The notes beneath the pieces were generated by a model that searched no databases, was not told where the DNA came from, and saw nothing but the letters and a program-made list of their open reading frames with translations. Shown here in pieces: positions 55,076 through 64,000 of a DNA stretch of 64,000 nt (the first letter of the stretch is position 1; each line of letters starts with the position of its first letter). Both the position numbers and the translations under genes were made by a program. The stretch is from contig NC_049997.1 of the NCBI RefSeq assembly GCF_000003815.2, positions 14,424,666 through 14,488,665 of the forward strand. Reading direction: 5' to 3'. The DNA comes from Branchiostoma floridae. Lineage: Eukaryota > Chordata > Leptocardii > Amphioxiformes > Branchiostomatidae.

Positions 55076-58000
55076 TGCACTGACTTATATAGTAGGCTCT
55101 ACGAGGCCAGGCGACAAGAAACAGACTGTAGTAGAAATCGCATGCAATAGAAGTGGTATGCCATCAGTATACCATCGTAGTATAAAAACTTCACGTACTA
55201 CACGTACATGTTGTTCTATATGAATTTATACGTCGAAAATATAGAAGAACTTTCATAGACGAACTTTATTGCGCAACGATCGTACACGGTACAATGTATG
55301 GCAAACAAAAAAAGAATATATGGAGAATGTATTGTAGAATCTAAGATGTAGATTCGCGATTTTTATCCGGGAATACGACGGGAAGGGAAAATATGCCGGG
55401 AAATGAAAAATGCCGGGAGAAGAATATTAATATATACGGGGGGGGGGGGGTGTACCGGCCCGGATAAAATTCGCGAATCGACAAAATAACAACTTTCGCC
55501 AAGGACATAGAGACGCCGGTGAAGGAGGCTAGATGACGACCTTGTGATTTTCAAATTCACAAAAATAAGGCAGACCAACATCAGAATCGATCTAGTGCCC
55601 TACCTTTTGCCCTCGTAAGACTTACACTTGGACCAACTCGCCCAATATTATCACAATATGTAACACATTCTTGTTTTTGTCTGTTGCTGTATTTGTAGCG
55701 CTTTCGATGCCGCGCTTACATATTTACAATCCCGTCAACACCAACACCTCTTTGGCATCTAAATTATTCATAAGAAAGGCAAGTTTTACTAGCAAGACGC
55801 GATGCACTCCTTTGTTATGATTTTATGGGGATGTACCTATGACAACACTCCCGTCAAACGTCAAACATTGCCTTAAATGACCTCTTTTTACTACCGCCTA
55901 CTACTGAGCGCGTGTAGATAAATGCTATTCACAATGAAGACGGCGCGGAATATGTGATGTTTTTTCAGGTTTTCACTGAAAGTATGGACATGGGAAGAAT
56001 ATATAGAAATGTGTAGTTTGCTTTAGATATTAGAAATGAAATGACTATGTGGAAAAAGCTGTAACATTTTGCAAAGGTACAGCCCATCCCTCTGATTAGA
56101 TTTGTTTCTTTAAAGGTCACTAACGTAGCGCTACTATATTTTGTGCATTGCCCAATATCATCTACTTTGTGTATTATAAAAATTGCATCGCAACTACTCG
56201 GGTTGACAGGATTGACAGGACGATCCTGTCTATATACCCCCCCCCCCCCCAAGAATGGCTACAAAGATCGTGCTATTGAAGTATCGAAAACTGGACAAAC
56301 TGTCGTGATGCTGCTACGTATACTCTACAGAAATATCGTAAGTTGGGCAAACTGTCGTGATTCTGCTTAGGTATGACTGAGTCTATTGACAGAATCATAA
56401 CCATATGTTGAAAAATAGACGAAAAATCTTTGTTTATTGTAAGTTGTTGCCATTTTAGAGTCTTTGTAAAGTGGGCAAGTAATTACATGGATCTGGTGAA
56501 GTAACAATCTTTCAGGACAGGGACAAAGTTTGCATAGTCTTTAATGTCACCTGTATATTCCTGTCTTTTTAAGAAGCCTGCAGTAAGATTGAATTTCACA
56601 AAAAAGTAATGCCAGGTCTGAATTTTTCAGTGCATGAGATCTTTTCTTACTGTGTTATACAGTTACTGTAACATTTCTACAAGATAGCAAACTATGCATC
56701 TATCAAACTGACAAATACGAGTCTTGTGAACGGTTTATACGAGTGTTGTATTTTCTGTACTGGTTCCTCCCCCTACCAACAATAGATTTTTTTTCTTTCT
56801 GTCCTTTCACATCTTATTCTGTGACCTAAGATTTATTTTGGCATTCTATGGCAGGAGTTATCTGTTTTCTAATACTTTTTACAATCTACGGAATATTTGT
56901 GCTCGTTTTACAGCTGCATTGCACAATTTATTGTGTGGTCGAAAACTTTTTTTGGGGAGGGGGGCGAAAATTGGTGCGATCGCGGATGTCATCCATATAA
57001 TCAAATCAACATGGCCTAACTGAAGGAAATTGAGGGATCGTTTGGATCATGGACATATAGATGTGGAGAGACAAAATCGTGTAGTTTTCCTAGCTGACAA
57101 ACGGACTATGTTTTGAATAAATTTATTACTCTGTGACTGGAGGGTAACCTCCAGCAACAGAGTCTTGTGATCATTTTGTGTGTTGAGTGTTCGCACCTAT
57201 ATCTTTATCTTCCGTATGCCGCAATCGCATGTGGATTGGCATGTCGTCTGTACTCCGTTGCGAAATGATGCACTTTTTTCGCCGTAGCTGAAAAGTTTGA
57301 GGTTGGTTTGACATAGCATACTGTTTACATTTTGCGCGGTTGAAAGTCATATGCATTTTATGGTTAGAACGTGTTTGATCCTTGGGATCTTTTTTTTTTT
57401 TCGCAACAGCTGTTTTCATTATTATTCATTTGAGAAATCACCCCTATTTCCCTGGTATTGTGGAATAGCTGGCCTATAGACGATGGGGTTTGGCAATTTC
57501 TTATCTCCAAGCAGATATGGGGTTATGTTATGTCCACAGCTGTCACTGACCCACTTTTTAATGGTGTGCGTCTCAGGTATCCATTTCATTTCATTTCATT
57601 TGATTTCATTTATTGGGGATGCAATAGTGCATGACAAGTGGCAGCCAGGCATCGGCAGGGCTGGTAGCGGCTGCCACTTATACAAACAACACAACATCCA
57701 TTGTGAAGCTGTGTTGTTGTTATGTGGGCGAAGCCAACATTTTGTTTTTCCTCAGATATTTGCATATTCCAACCGGAAATCAGAAAGAATGGAAGCTGTA
57801 AACATGTACTCCACGTTTCAAGCTTTTTGATTGGCTTAAAGTCGCACTTTCTCGGTTTTACGTCAGAGGTGAACCTATCAACGCACATAACACAATCAGC
57901 ATTGAGTTTGATAATAGCCAATCAGAACTCAGAAAAAAATGGACGCTGTAAACATATACTCCGCGTTTCCAGCTTTTTGATTGGAATAAAGTCGCGGACT

Positions 58001-59344
58001 GTCTCGGTTGTACGCAGAGGTGAACCAATCAACGTACAGAACACAAAATGGCATTTGGCATGCAGTTTGATAATAGCAGCTGAGACGGCAGTACATCGGC
58101 CATGCGTTTGACCAAACAAGCGCTCAAGGAAGAAGTTGCCCGCCATTGAATGAACGAGATTGATAAATTTTCACACAAAAACATGTTCAGATGATTGGAC
58201 ATTGGAATCTTGCAAATTCAACGGTGAACGGTCGTGTTCAAGCTATGCAATACATTTGTATACCTGTTAAAACCAGCGCTGACAACATGTTGTAGAACTA
58301 GCTCAGTGGAATTATTCGCGCGTTGTAACCCAACGCTCCGGGATCAACTCCGTCCGTGGACGAAAATTTCTTGCGATTTTTGCTTTCTTTTCCCTTCGCC
58401 CACATCCTGCATTTTTCCAAAAATGTTGCCTTTCTAGTTTTCATTTGGTGTCCTGATTTCGCTATTATTGCGTACAGGACAGTGTTTTAAATTTGGCAGT
58501 GATAGGTATGTTAGCTTTTAAGTAAGTTTTTGGTATAAGCTGATGTGATGTGTTCTGTATGCGATATAAACACCGAGTCATACACCACAGAAACCATCAC
58601 TACCGACATAAACCATAATTAGGTCACAGAGTATGTTACCTACGGTCACTTGTTTGAATTGAAATTGATACTTAATAGGGGTTCATTTGCGCTTGCTTCG
58701 AAAAAGCGATTCTTTATATTCACACCTATTATATTCACATAGTCTGCTCTGCCGATTTCGACTCCACGAAACATTAGTGACGTTGTGCGTGTCCATACTT
58801 CATTCTCGTCATATTTTACCTCAGATCACCTGCGCGAGATACATTGTGAATGACAAATATGATCTAGAAACCATTATACTCTCTTTCTTTATGCTCAACC
58901 ACAGTTAGTTGAGTAATGAAGGTCAGTATTTACCCTCCATTTTTTTTCTCTAAGCAGGGTGTCCAAAGGCAGACTACATTAATGTGAACGGTGTTTGCTA
59001 CAAGTACTTTCCTGAGCCGAAGAAGACGTACAGTCAGGCTAAAGAGACGTGTGTCACAGATGGGGGACTGTTGGCCATGCCAAAAGACGATCAGACCAAC
59101 AATCTTATCAACGGCCTTGGATCTGGAAACCGCTGGATCGGGCTGACGGACGTCGCCAACGAAGGCCAGTGGGTGTTTGAGGACGGACAGGCCCTGGAGT
59201 TAAATGGTTATTCTAACTGGAACCCAACGGAACCAAATGGTGGCAGTGGAGAAAACTACGCTGCCTTCGGCTCGTGGACGGGGTCAGGGTGGGAGGATTG
59301 GCCAGGGAACACTCACATGTCATTCACCTGTCAGATAGGTGAAG
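54855..59344 (+). CDS. secreted C-type lectin domain protein (two exons seen)
   Basis: Exon 54855-54945 encodes a signal peptide (MRKTAKLKSSIVDRV then LVWTLLQLVTQAAAG); exon 58958-59344 encodes a C-type lectin fold beginning GCPKADYINVNGVCYKYF. Both junctions are phase 1, so they splice cleanly. Lectin marks are ETCVTDGGLLAMP, NRWIGLTD, WVFEDG, an EPN motif (WNPTEPNGG, the mannose-type Ca2+ site) and GWEDWPG in place of the usual WND. The third conserved Cys, normally between WND and the last Cys, is absent (GNTHMSFTCQI). The lectin exon ends GAAG|GTAAGT in phase 1, so at least one more exon is expected; none is recognised before 64000. It probably binds sugars in immunity or the gut; this is family knowledge. 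Confidence 0.85.
55262..55312 (-). repeat. LINE 3' end, inverted
   Basis: Inverse of the 3' terminus at about 51020-51070 (CTTTATTGCGCAACGATCGT ...). 5'-truncated to about 50 bp. Confidence 0.75.
55345..55545. mobile_element. MITE related to the 2.7-kb element
   Basis: GATTCGCGATTTTTATCCGG and the inverse CCGGATAAAATTCGCGAATC enclose GGGAATACGACGGGAAGG words and a G-run. The right side ends GCCGGTGAAGGAGGCT, as in 2723-3126. Confidence 0.7.
55750..55975. repeat. inverted repeat, right arm
   Basis: Inverse partner of 54395-54625. Confidence 0.8.
56187..56400. repeat. inverted repeat pair, left member (partner 63775-64000)
   Basis: CGGGTTGACAGGATTGACAG, a C-run and AAGAATGGCTACAAAGATCG appear inverted at the right window edge. 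It includes the AAATATCGTAAGTTGGGC and CAAACTGTCGTGAT words that form the array at 63340-63860. Confidence 0.85.
56401..57760. other. lectin intron, no gene seen
   Basis: AT-rich non-coding DNA, with a G-rich tract near 56945 and short CATTT repeats at 57580-57612. No further exon recognised. Confidence 0.45.
57762..58090 (+). repeat. direct tandem duplication, about 155 bp, two copies
   Basis: TTTGATTGG, AAAGTCGC, TCTCGGTT and AGAGGTGAACC words recur in order at 57830 and 57975, with about 80% identity by eye. Confidence 0.7.
58230..58680 (+). repeat. tRNA-derived SINE-like element, copy 1
   Basis: Contains GTAGAACTAGCTCAGTGG (A-box-like) and CCGGGATCAACTCC (B-box-like), then a body of about 350 bp almost identical to 61545-61920. 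It lies in the lectin intron. The anticodon region does not fold as a tRNA. Confidence 0.7.
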
Positions 59345-59869
59345 GTAAGTGTTATATGACCAATATTACTATCATAACAACATGTCACTGCAATAATATA
59401 ATTATTTCCTGGTTCAGCCTATATTATGGTTCAGCCTATATAAAGTTTTCTTTGTTATCTTTATGGAAAATGGAGATATTGTTTTTTGTGTGAGTCTGGA
59501 TGGAATACGATGATATTTGGTAGTAGGTGTTGTGAAAAGGAAGGCGAAGGTCAATTTCGTGTCCTCTGGTATGTGACCTTGGTGCTGCAGTAGACACCGT
59601 CGCCATGGTAATGTATTTTTCTCATAGCCAATCTTGTTATATTTCAGCCATACCATAGGTATGGTGAAATATGTTGTATTCGTAATGTTTCTTTCTTTCT
59701 TCTTTCTCCTGTCAAATCTTCAAATCGAATCAACTCCGTCGTTCCTGGACCGAATTACTTGAAATTTGGTACAAGGGTAGAATGGACCAATACCCTTATG
59801 TAATTTTTTTTTCAATTTTTTCATATCTACCTTTAAAATGATTGTATTCATGTTTTTCATATATATATT

Positions 59870-60260
59870 GCCCCCCCCCCCCCGTACCCTGGTATTACAG
59901 CCGAATGACCTGAAATTTGGTACAGAGGTGCCTTGATCATATGCCTACAAAGATTCAATAACAGTTTTGGCATACGGTACAGCAAAATGCTTAATTTTGA
60001 CATTTTTGCCAAAAAAATGACATTTTTGGCTCCTATACCCCCACTTTGCAACCAAATGACCTGAAATTTGGTATAGGAGTGCAATCTACATATGCGCACA
60101 TGGATTCAATAACATTTTTGGCAAACAGTACAACTAAATGCTTCATTGTGGATTTTTTGGGCCATTGTTTGACCAAAAAACGTACGCTTTTGGCTCCTGT
60201 TCCCTGGTCTTATAACCAAATGACCTACATTTTGGTAAATAGGTACACTAGATATTCATT
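59870..60260 (+). repeat. degenerate tandem repeat, about 157-bp period
   Basis: Three units with AATGACCTGAAATTTGGTA, GATTCAATAACA and TTTTGGCTCCT, starting near 59889, 60041 and 60203. Confidence 0.75.
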
Positions 60261-60489
60261 CAAATGACCCATGTATAATTTCTGGCATAAACCACTTCAT
60301 AATGATATATTTGGGGACTTTTTTGGTAATTTTCCACTCGCCAGAGTCGTTGACCTCTCCCACCTGAAGACAGCATGTACACATGTCTATGTATACTAGT
60401 AACTTGATCAAAGAGGCAACCAATCACGTAGCCTGAGTCAACATCCCGAATTCGAAGGGGATTGGCAGCCAATCGTGAGCCTGGTGTTA

Positions 60490-61245
60490 TCTGCATGAGT
60501 CCATTCTGGCACGGAGGGGGTACATTTTTTCTAATTCATCTTTGGACTGTTGATTATATAATGTCTCTCAGTGGGAGTATTTTTGAACTGGACTATTTTG
60601 CAATTTTACATGGGTTGTACTGGAAGAGTCCATTCTTGCATGGAGGGGGGCATTTTTTTTTAAATTCGTTTATGGACTTTGGTGATTTGATATGTCAAAG
60701 TGTTTCAGTGTGGTTATTTTTTGACTGGTCTACTTTGCAATTTTACATAGGTTGTGCTGGACGAGTCCATCCTTACATGGGGGGATTTTTAAAATCCATT
60801 TTTGGGACTTTGGTGATTACGTCCAAGTCCAATTTTAGCGGATCTATTTTTGGACTGCACCACATTACATAGGGGCATCGCAAGAAGAGTCCATTCTTCA
60901 CGGAGGGGGATGTTTTCAAATTTAGTTTTAGACAGGTGATGATTCAATATTCCATTTTTAGCGGAAGTGTTTTTGGACTGGTCTATTTTACCTTTTCATG
61001 CCTTTTTTGCTTAGTTCAACTTTGGTCTGGGTTGCTTAAAAAGCCATGTTTTCAGTGGGAGTATTTCTGGACTGGTCTATTGTGCAAATTCACATGGGGT
61101 GCACTGGAAGAGTCCATTCTTGCACTGAGAATTTTGTAAGATTCATTTCTGGGCTAAAGTGTCATTAGTAGAAGTGACTTTTAAACAAAAGTGTTCCATT
61201 TTTGCACATGTGTGATTTTGGAATAGTCTATTGTTGCATGGGGAG
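60490..61245 (+). repeat. degenerate tandem repeat, about 125-137-bp period
   Basis: AAGAGTCCATTCTTGCATGG-like starts at 60497, 60626, 60763, 60887 and about 61111, each followed by a T-run, a TTTGGACT block and TGGTCTA(C/T)TTTGCAATTT. Confidence 0.75.
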
Positions 61246-61309
61246 AGAGATGGCTGAAATATGCTGTATTTGCTCTCAAGCAAATGTCGGCCTTTCTAGT
61301 TATAATGGT

Positions 61310-61545
61310 GTGCGTCTCTGGTATCCATTGTGAAGCTGTGTGGCTGTTTCCATTTGGTACGATTGAGACGTTGATTTTTCTGTTGATGTGTACAGGGCTG
61401 TATTTTAAATTTGGAAGTGATAGGTATGTTAGCTTTTATTAAGGTTTTGGTATACGTCGATGTGCTACGGTGTTCTGTATGCGATATGAACACCGAGTGA
61501 TACACCACAGAAAACATCAAAATCAACATAAACCAATTACTAGTA
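61310..61545 (+). repeat. SINE-like element, partial copy 2
   Basis: Only the tail is shared: GTGATAGGTATGTTAGCTTT, then GTATGCGATATGAACACCGA. It abuts the fuller copy at 61545. Confidence 0.65.
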
Positions 61546-61920
61546 GGTCAACATGTTGTAGAACTAGCTCGGTGGAATTATTCACGCGTTGTAACCCAAC
61601 GCTCCGGGATCAACTCCGTCCGTGGACGAAAATTTCTTGCGATTTTTGCTTTCTTTTCCCTTCGCCCACATCCTGCATTTTTCCAAAAATGTTGCCTTTC
61701 TAGTTTTCATTTGGTGTCCTGATTTCGCTATTAATGCGTACAGGACTGTGTTTTAAATTTGGCAGTGATAGGTATGTTAGCTTTTAAGTAAGTTTTTGGT
61801 ATAAGCTGATGTGATGTGTTCTGTATGCGATATAAACACCGAGTCATACACCACAGAAACCATCACTACCGACATAAACCATAATTAGGTCACAGGGTAT
61901 GTTACCTACGGTCACTTTTT
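61545..61920 (+). repeat. SINE-like element, copy 3
   Basis: Nearly identical to 58284-58672 from the A-box-like region to the GTTACCTACGGTCACT end. The near identity indicates recent movement or duplication. Confidence 0.75.
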
Positions 61921-62165
61921 TTTTTGCATTTTGCGACTTGCAGTCGCAAAATGCCTTCTATCCATAGTAGTCGCCGTTGTGATGGGGTGATGGAGTGATG
62001 TTGAGATGAACGGACCTGTTCAATCCATGCCAAACATTTCTATACCTGTTAAAACAGGCATTTCTTCAACATGTTCGCACTGGCGCAGTGGTTAAAGTTC
62101 ACGCATTCTAAACCAATGCACCCGGTTCGAATCCGGGGAGATAGATTTTTTTTTCTTTTTTACAT
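61921..62165 (+). repeat. SQ-palindrome plus tRNA-derived SINE head
   Basis: GCATTTTGCGACTTGCAGTCGCAAAATGCC forms a hairpin at 61926-61956. 62074-62137 is tRNA-like: ACTGGCGCAGTGGTTAA (A box) and CCGGTTCGAATCCGGGG (B box), followed by a T-run. It may be a SINE head or a tRNA pseudogene. Confidence 0.55.
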
Positions 62166-62579
62166 GCATTAAAATACTAATTTTGACATCCATTTGGCCA
62201 CACCAATTTATTTCTTTGGTAACGGATTCGCCGCTTTGTTTTTTTGCCGAATAGAAATAAAAATTTAAAAAAAAAAATTAAAAATGCCCCGCAACAGAGC
62301 TCACTCAAAAACAGGCAGTGTAGTGAAATTTGCTGCAGTTCACGCAAATTTTAACAGGTGGCGTCTAGATCTAGATTCAGGCACATATGTGAATCTCTCC
62401 ATGCGCCAATATCAGGTTTAGTTACTCTGTTCTATTTATGTGACATTCTAATAACTAGAAAAAAACGTTCACACACGCAAACATTGGCAAAATGCCAGCT
62501 TTTTTAAAAGCACTTGTTTACTCAATGGTCACCACGTAACAAGGCCTGAATGCCACTCAAGGTTACGGGTTACATGATT

Positions 62580-62970
62580 GGAACTGTAACAGCAACTCTT
62601 CGCCCTAGGTCAGAAACATCATGATTGAAACCAGCCCACTCACAATGAGTGAGGACTAACTGACCCAATAGGCGAAGCAGGGGTTACGAGGGCTGCTCGG
62701 GAGATTCCCTACCCCTATTTTGGCCGGAATGGTTTGATCCGCTCGGGTGGATGTTCGCACATGTGGCGGGTTCTTTAACGTGCATAGGGTATTGCTCTCC
62801 CCACACACGGGACCTCCATTTCACGTCCTATCCGAGGGACGACTCATTTTTCACTTGAGTACTGTACATCCGAGGAATAGGCAGGGATTTGAACACCAAA
62901 CCGCCCAATTCAGGATTGCCAAAAGATTAGACCAATGGTTAAATCATTCCCTCACCTGAGATTAAAGTTC
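62580..62970 (-). repeat. tRNA-derived SINE, inverted
   Basis: Read on the - strand it starts with a tRNA-like head (B-box-like GTGTTCAAATCCC) and contains GTCCCTCGGATAGGACG, shared with 1531-1735. Same or related family. Confidence 0.7.
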
Positions 62971-63169
62971 ACAGATGTGACTACCTGCCACAGGTAAATG
63001 TAAGGGTGGAGTCAGTATAAACATAATATCTATGTATGTATCAGTATAAACATAATATCTATTAATGTATTTCAAAATTCTGGTTATACTCTGTAACATC
63101 TCTACAGGACATCAAAATCATCTTTATGATAGATCCTATAGAAAGTTTGAAATGTAATATTCATGGTCC

Positions 63170-63312
63170 TGTGAACAGTGCCAGTTATTCCACCGTTGAC
63201 AGGACAAACTCCTGTCAACAGTGCCGATTTTTCTACTGTTGGCAGGATCGTCTTGTCAACAGTGCCGATTTTTCTACTGTTGACAGGATCGTCCCGTCAA
63301 CAGTGCAATGTT
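63170..63312 (+). repeat. tandem repeat, about 45-bp period
   Basis: Three to four units of GTCAACAGTGCCGATTTTTC plus TACTGTTGACAGGATCGTC, each itself palindromic at GTTGACAGG/CCTGTCAAC. Confidence 0.85.
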
Positions 63313-63339
63313 ATCCTGTCAATAACCACAACCCTTAGG

Positions 63340-63860
63340 ACTACGCTACTGAAATATCGTAAGTTGGGCGAACTGTCGTGATACTGCCACTACGCTACCG
63401 AAATATCGTAACTAGGGCGATCTGTCGTGATGCAGACAAGAAACACGCTAACTAAATATCGTAATTAGGAATAACTGTCGCGATATTGCCGCTAAATCGC
63501 CTAAATAGCCCTTTTGCATTTTAGACTTATCCCTTTAGAGTATTCGCTTTCTATAGCTGCTTGCCATTGTCGAGTTTTGTCACCACCAAGAATTTGTGAT
63601 AAATTAAACTATATAAACTTTAAACTGGACCTAACCGACAAGAAACAAATACATTAATGATTTCATTACCGAAATCAGCGCATATATACGATATTTTGTT
63701 AGCGTGTTTCTTTGCAGCATCACGACAGTTCGCCTAGTTTACGATATTTCGGTAGCGTAGTGGCAGTATCACGTCAGTTCGCCAAACTTACGATATTTCA
63801 GTAGCGTATACCTAAGCAGAATCACGACAGTTTGCCCGACTTACGATATTTCTGTAGAGT
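63340..63860. repeat. large imperfect palindrome built of GAAATATCGTAA / GTCGTGAT words
   Basis: Left arm 63340-63480 and right arm 63690-63860 are inverses (CTACGCTACCGAAATATCGT ... CGAACTGTCGTGATACTGCC). Each arm holds about three units of roughly 45-75 bp, around an AT-rich core. Confidence 0.8.
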
Positions 63861-64000
63861 ACAGTATACGTAGCAGCATCACGACAGTTTGTCCAGTTTT
63901 CGATACTTCAATAGCATGATCTTTGTAGCCATTCTTGGGGGGAGGGGGGGTGTATATTATAGGCAGGATCGTCTTGTCAATCCTGTCAACCCAAGTAGCA
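63775..64000. repeat. inverted repeat pair, right member (partner 56187-56400)
   Basis: Ends ...CAATCCTGTCAACCCAAGTA at the window edge and mirrors the start of 56187. The element may continue beyond the window. Confidence 0.85.

Noticed and set aside
57483-58111. Frames of 100-130 residues in the lectin intron
   Set aside because: They cover a tandem duplication and have no domain or splice evidence.
62074-62140. Functional tRNA gene
   Set aside because: A and B boxes look good, but the acceptor stem ends and anticodon arm are not convincing; it lies in a SINE-like cluster and ends in a T-run, so it is left as a tRNA-derived repeat.

Overview
The window is eukaryotic genomic DNA: introns with GT-AG signals, tRNA-derived SINEs, LINE tails, many inverted-repeat mini-elements and assembly gaps. 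The polycystin-1-like gene, the lone C-type lectin domain exon and the repeat style suggest an invertebrate deuterostome, most likely amphioxus (Branchiostoma). That organism call is inference from gene content and remembered repeat style.

Three blocks make up the window. (1) 1-5680 and 43208-49818 are the two halves of one host gene on the + strand, a polycystin-1-like 11-TM protein (GAIN/GPS, PLAT, TM bundle, polycystin domain, channel-like TMs, coiled-coil tail). Its exons from 711 onward splice in one continuous frame to a stop at 49818 (1,576 codons plus stop by my count), provided that block 2 is removed. (2) 5681-43207 is a single 37,527-bp insertion in the middle of the PLAT-domain exon. 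It has TG...CA ends, terminal inverted repeats (TIRs) of about 310 and 342 bp, and a CCGG target-site duplication. On the - strand it carries a 24-exon gene (35707 down to 15607) that reads through every splice junction as one 1,496-residue protein: gypsy-type integrase (H2C2 zinc finger, D58D35E core, GPY/F), a Ser/Thr/Glu-rich 39-residue repeat array, a Ulp1/C48 cysteine protease, a PHD-like finger, a UBA domain and a C-terminal Cys module. This matches the Ginger1 group of DNA transposons (gypsy-like integrase, CCGG duplication, TIRs up to about 270 bp, C-terminal protease) but is far larger and has extra ubiquitin/chromatin-type domains. (3) 49819-64000 is repeat-rich DNA with a C-type lectin gene (signal-peptide exon at 54855, CTLD exon at 58958), a broken duplicate of its first exon, and several inverted-repeat elements.

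Inside the transposon, a tandem satellite of about 170 bp lies next to both TIRs (left 5991-6312 and 9500-10607; right 35860-42865, with three gaps). Next to the left TIR is a rearranged partial copy of the element's own gene in the opposite orientation: 5' exons 1-3 (frameshifted) joined to the 3' UTR. This creates long inverted repeats with the intact gene. The introns hold several nested mini-elements.

Coordinates of exons were derived by eye from splice signals and reading phase; no search or alignment program was run.
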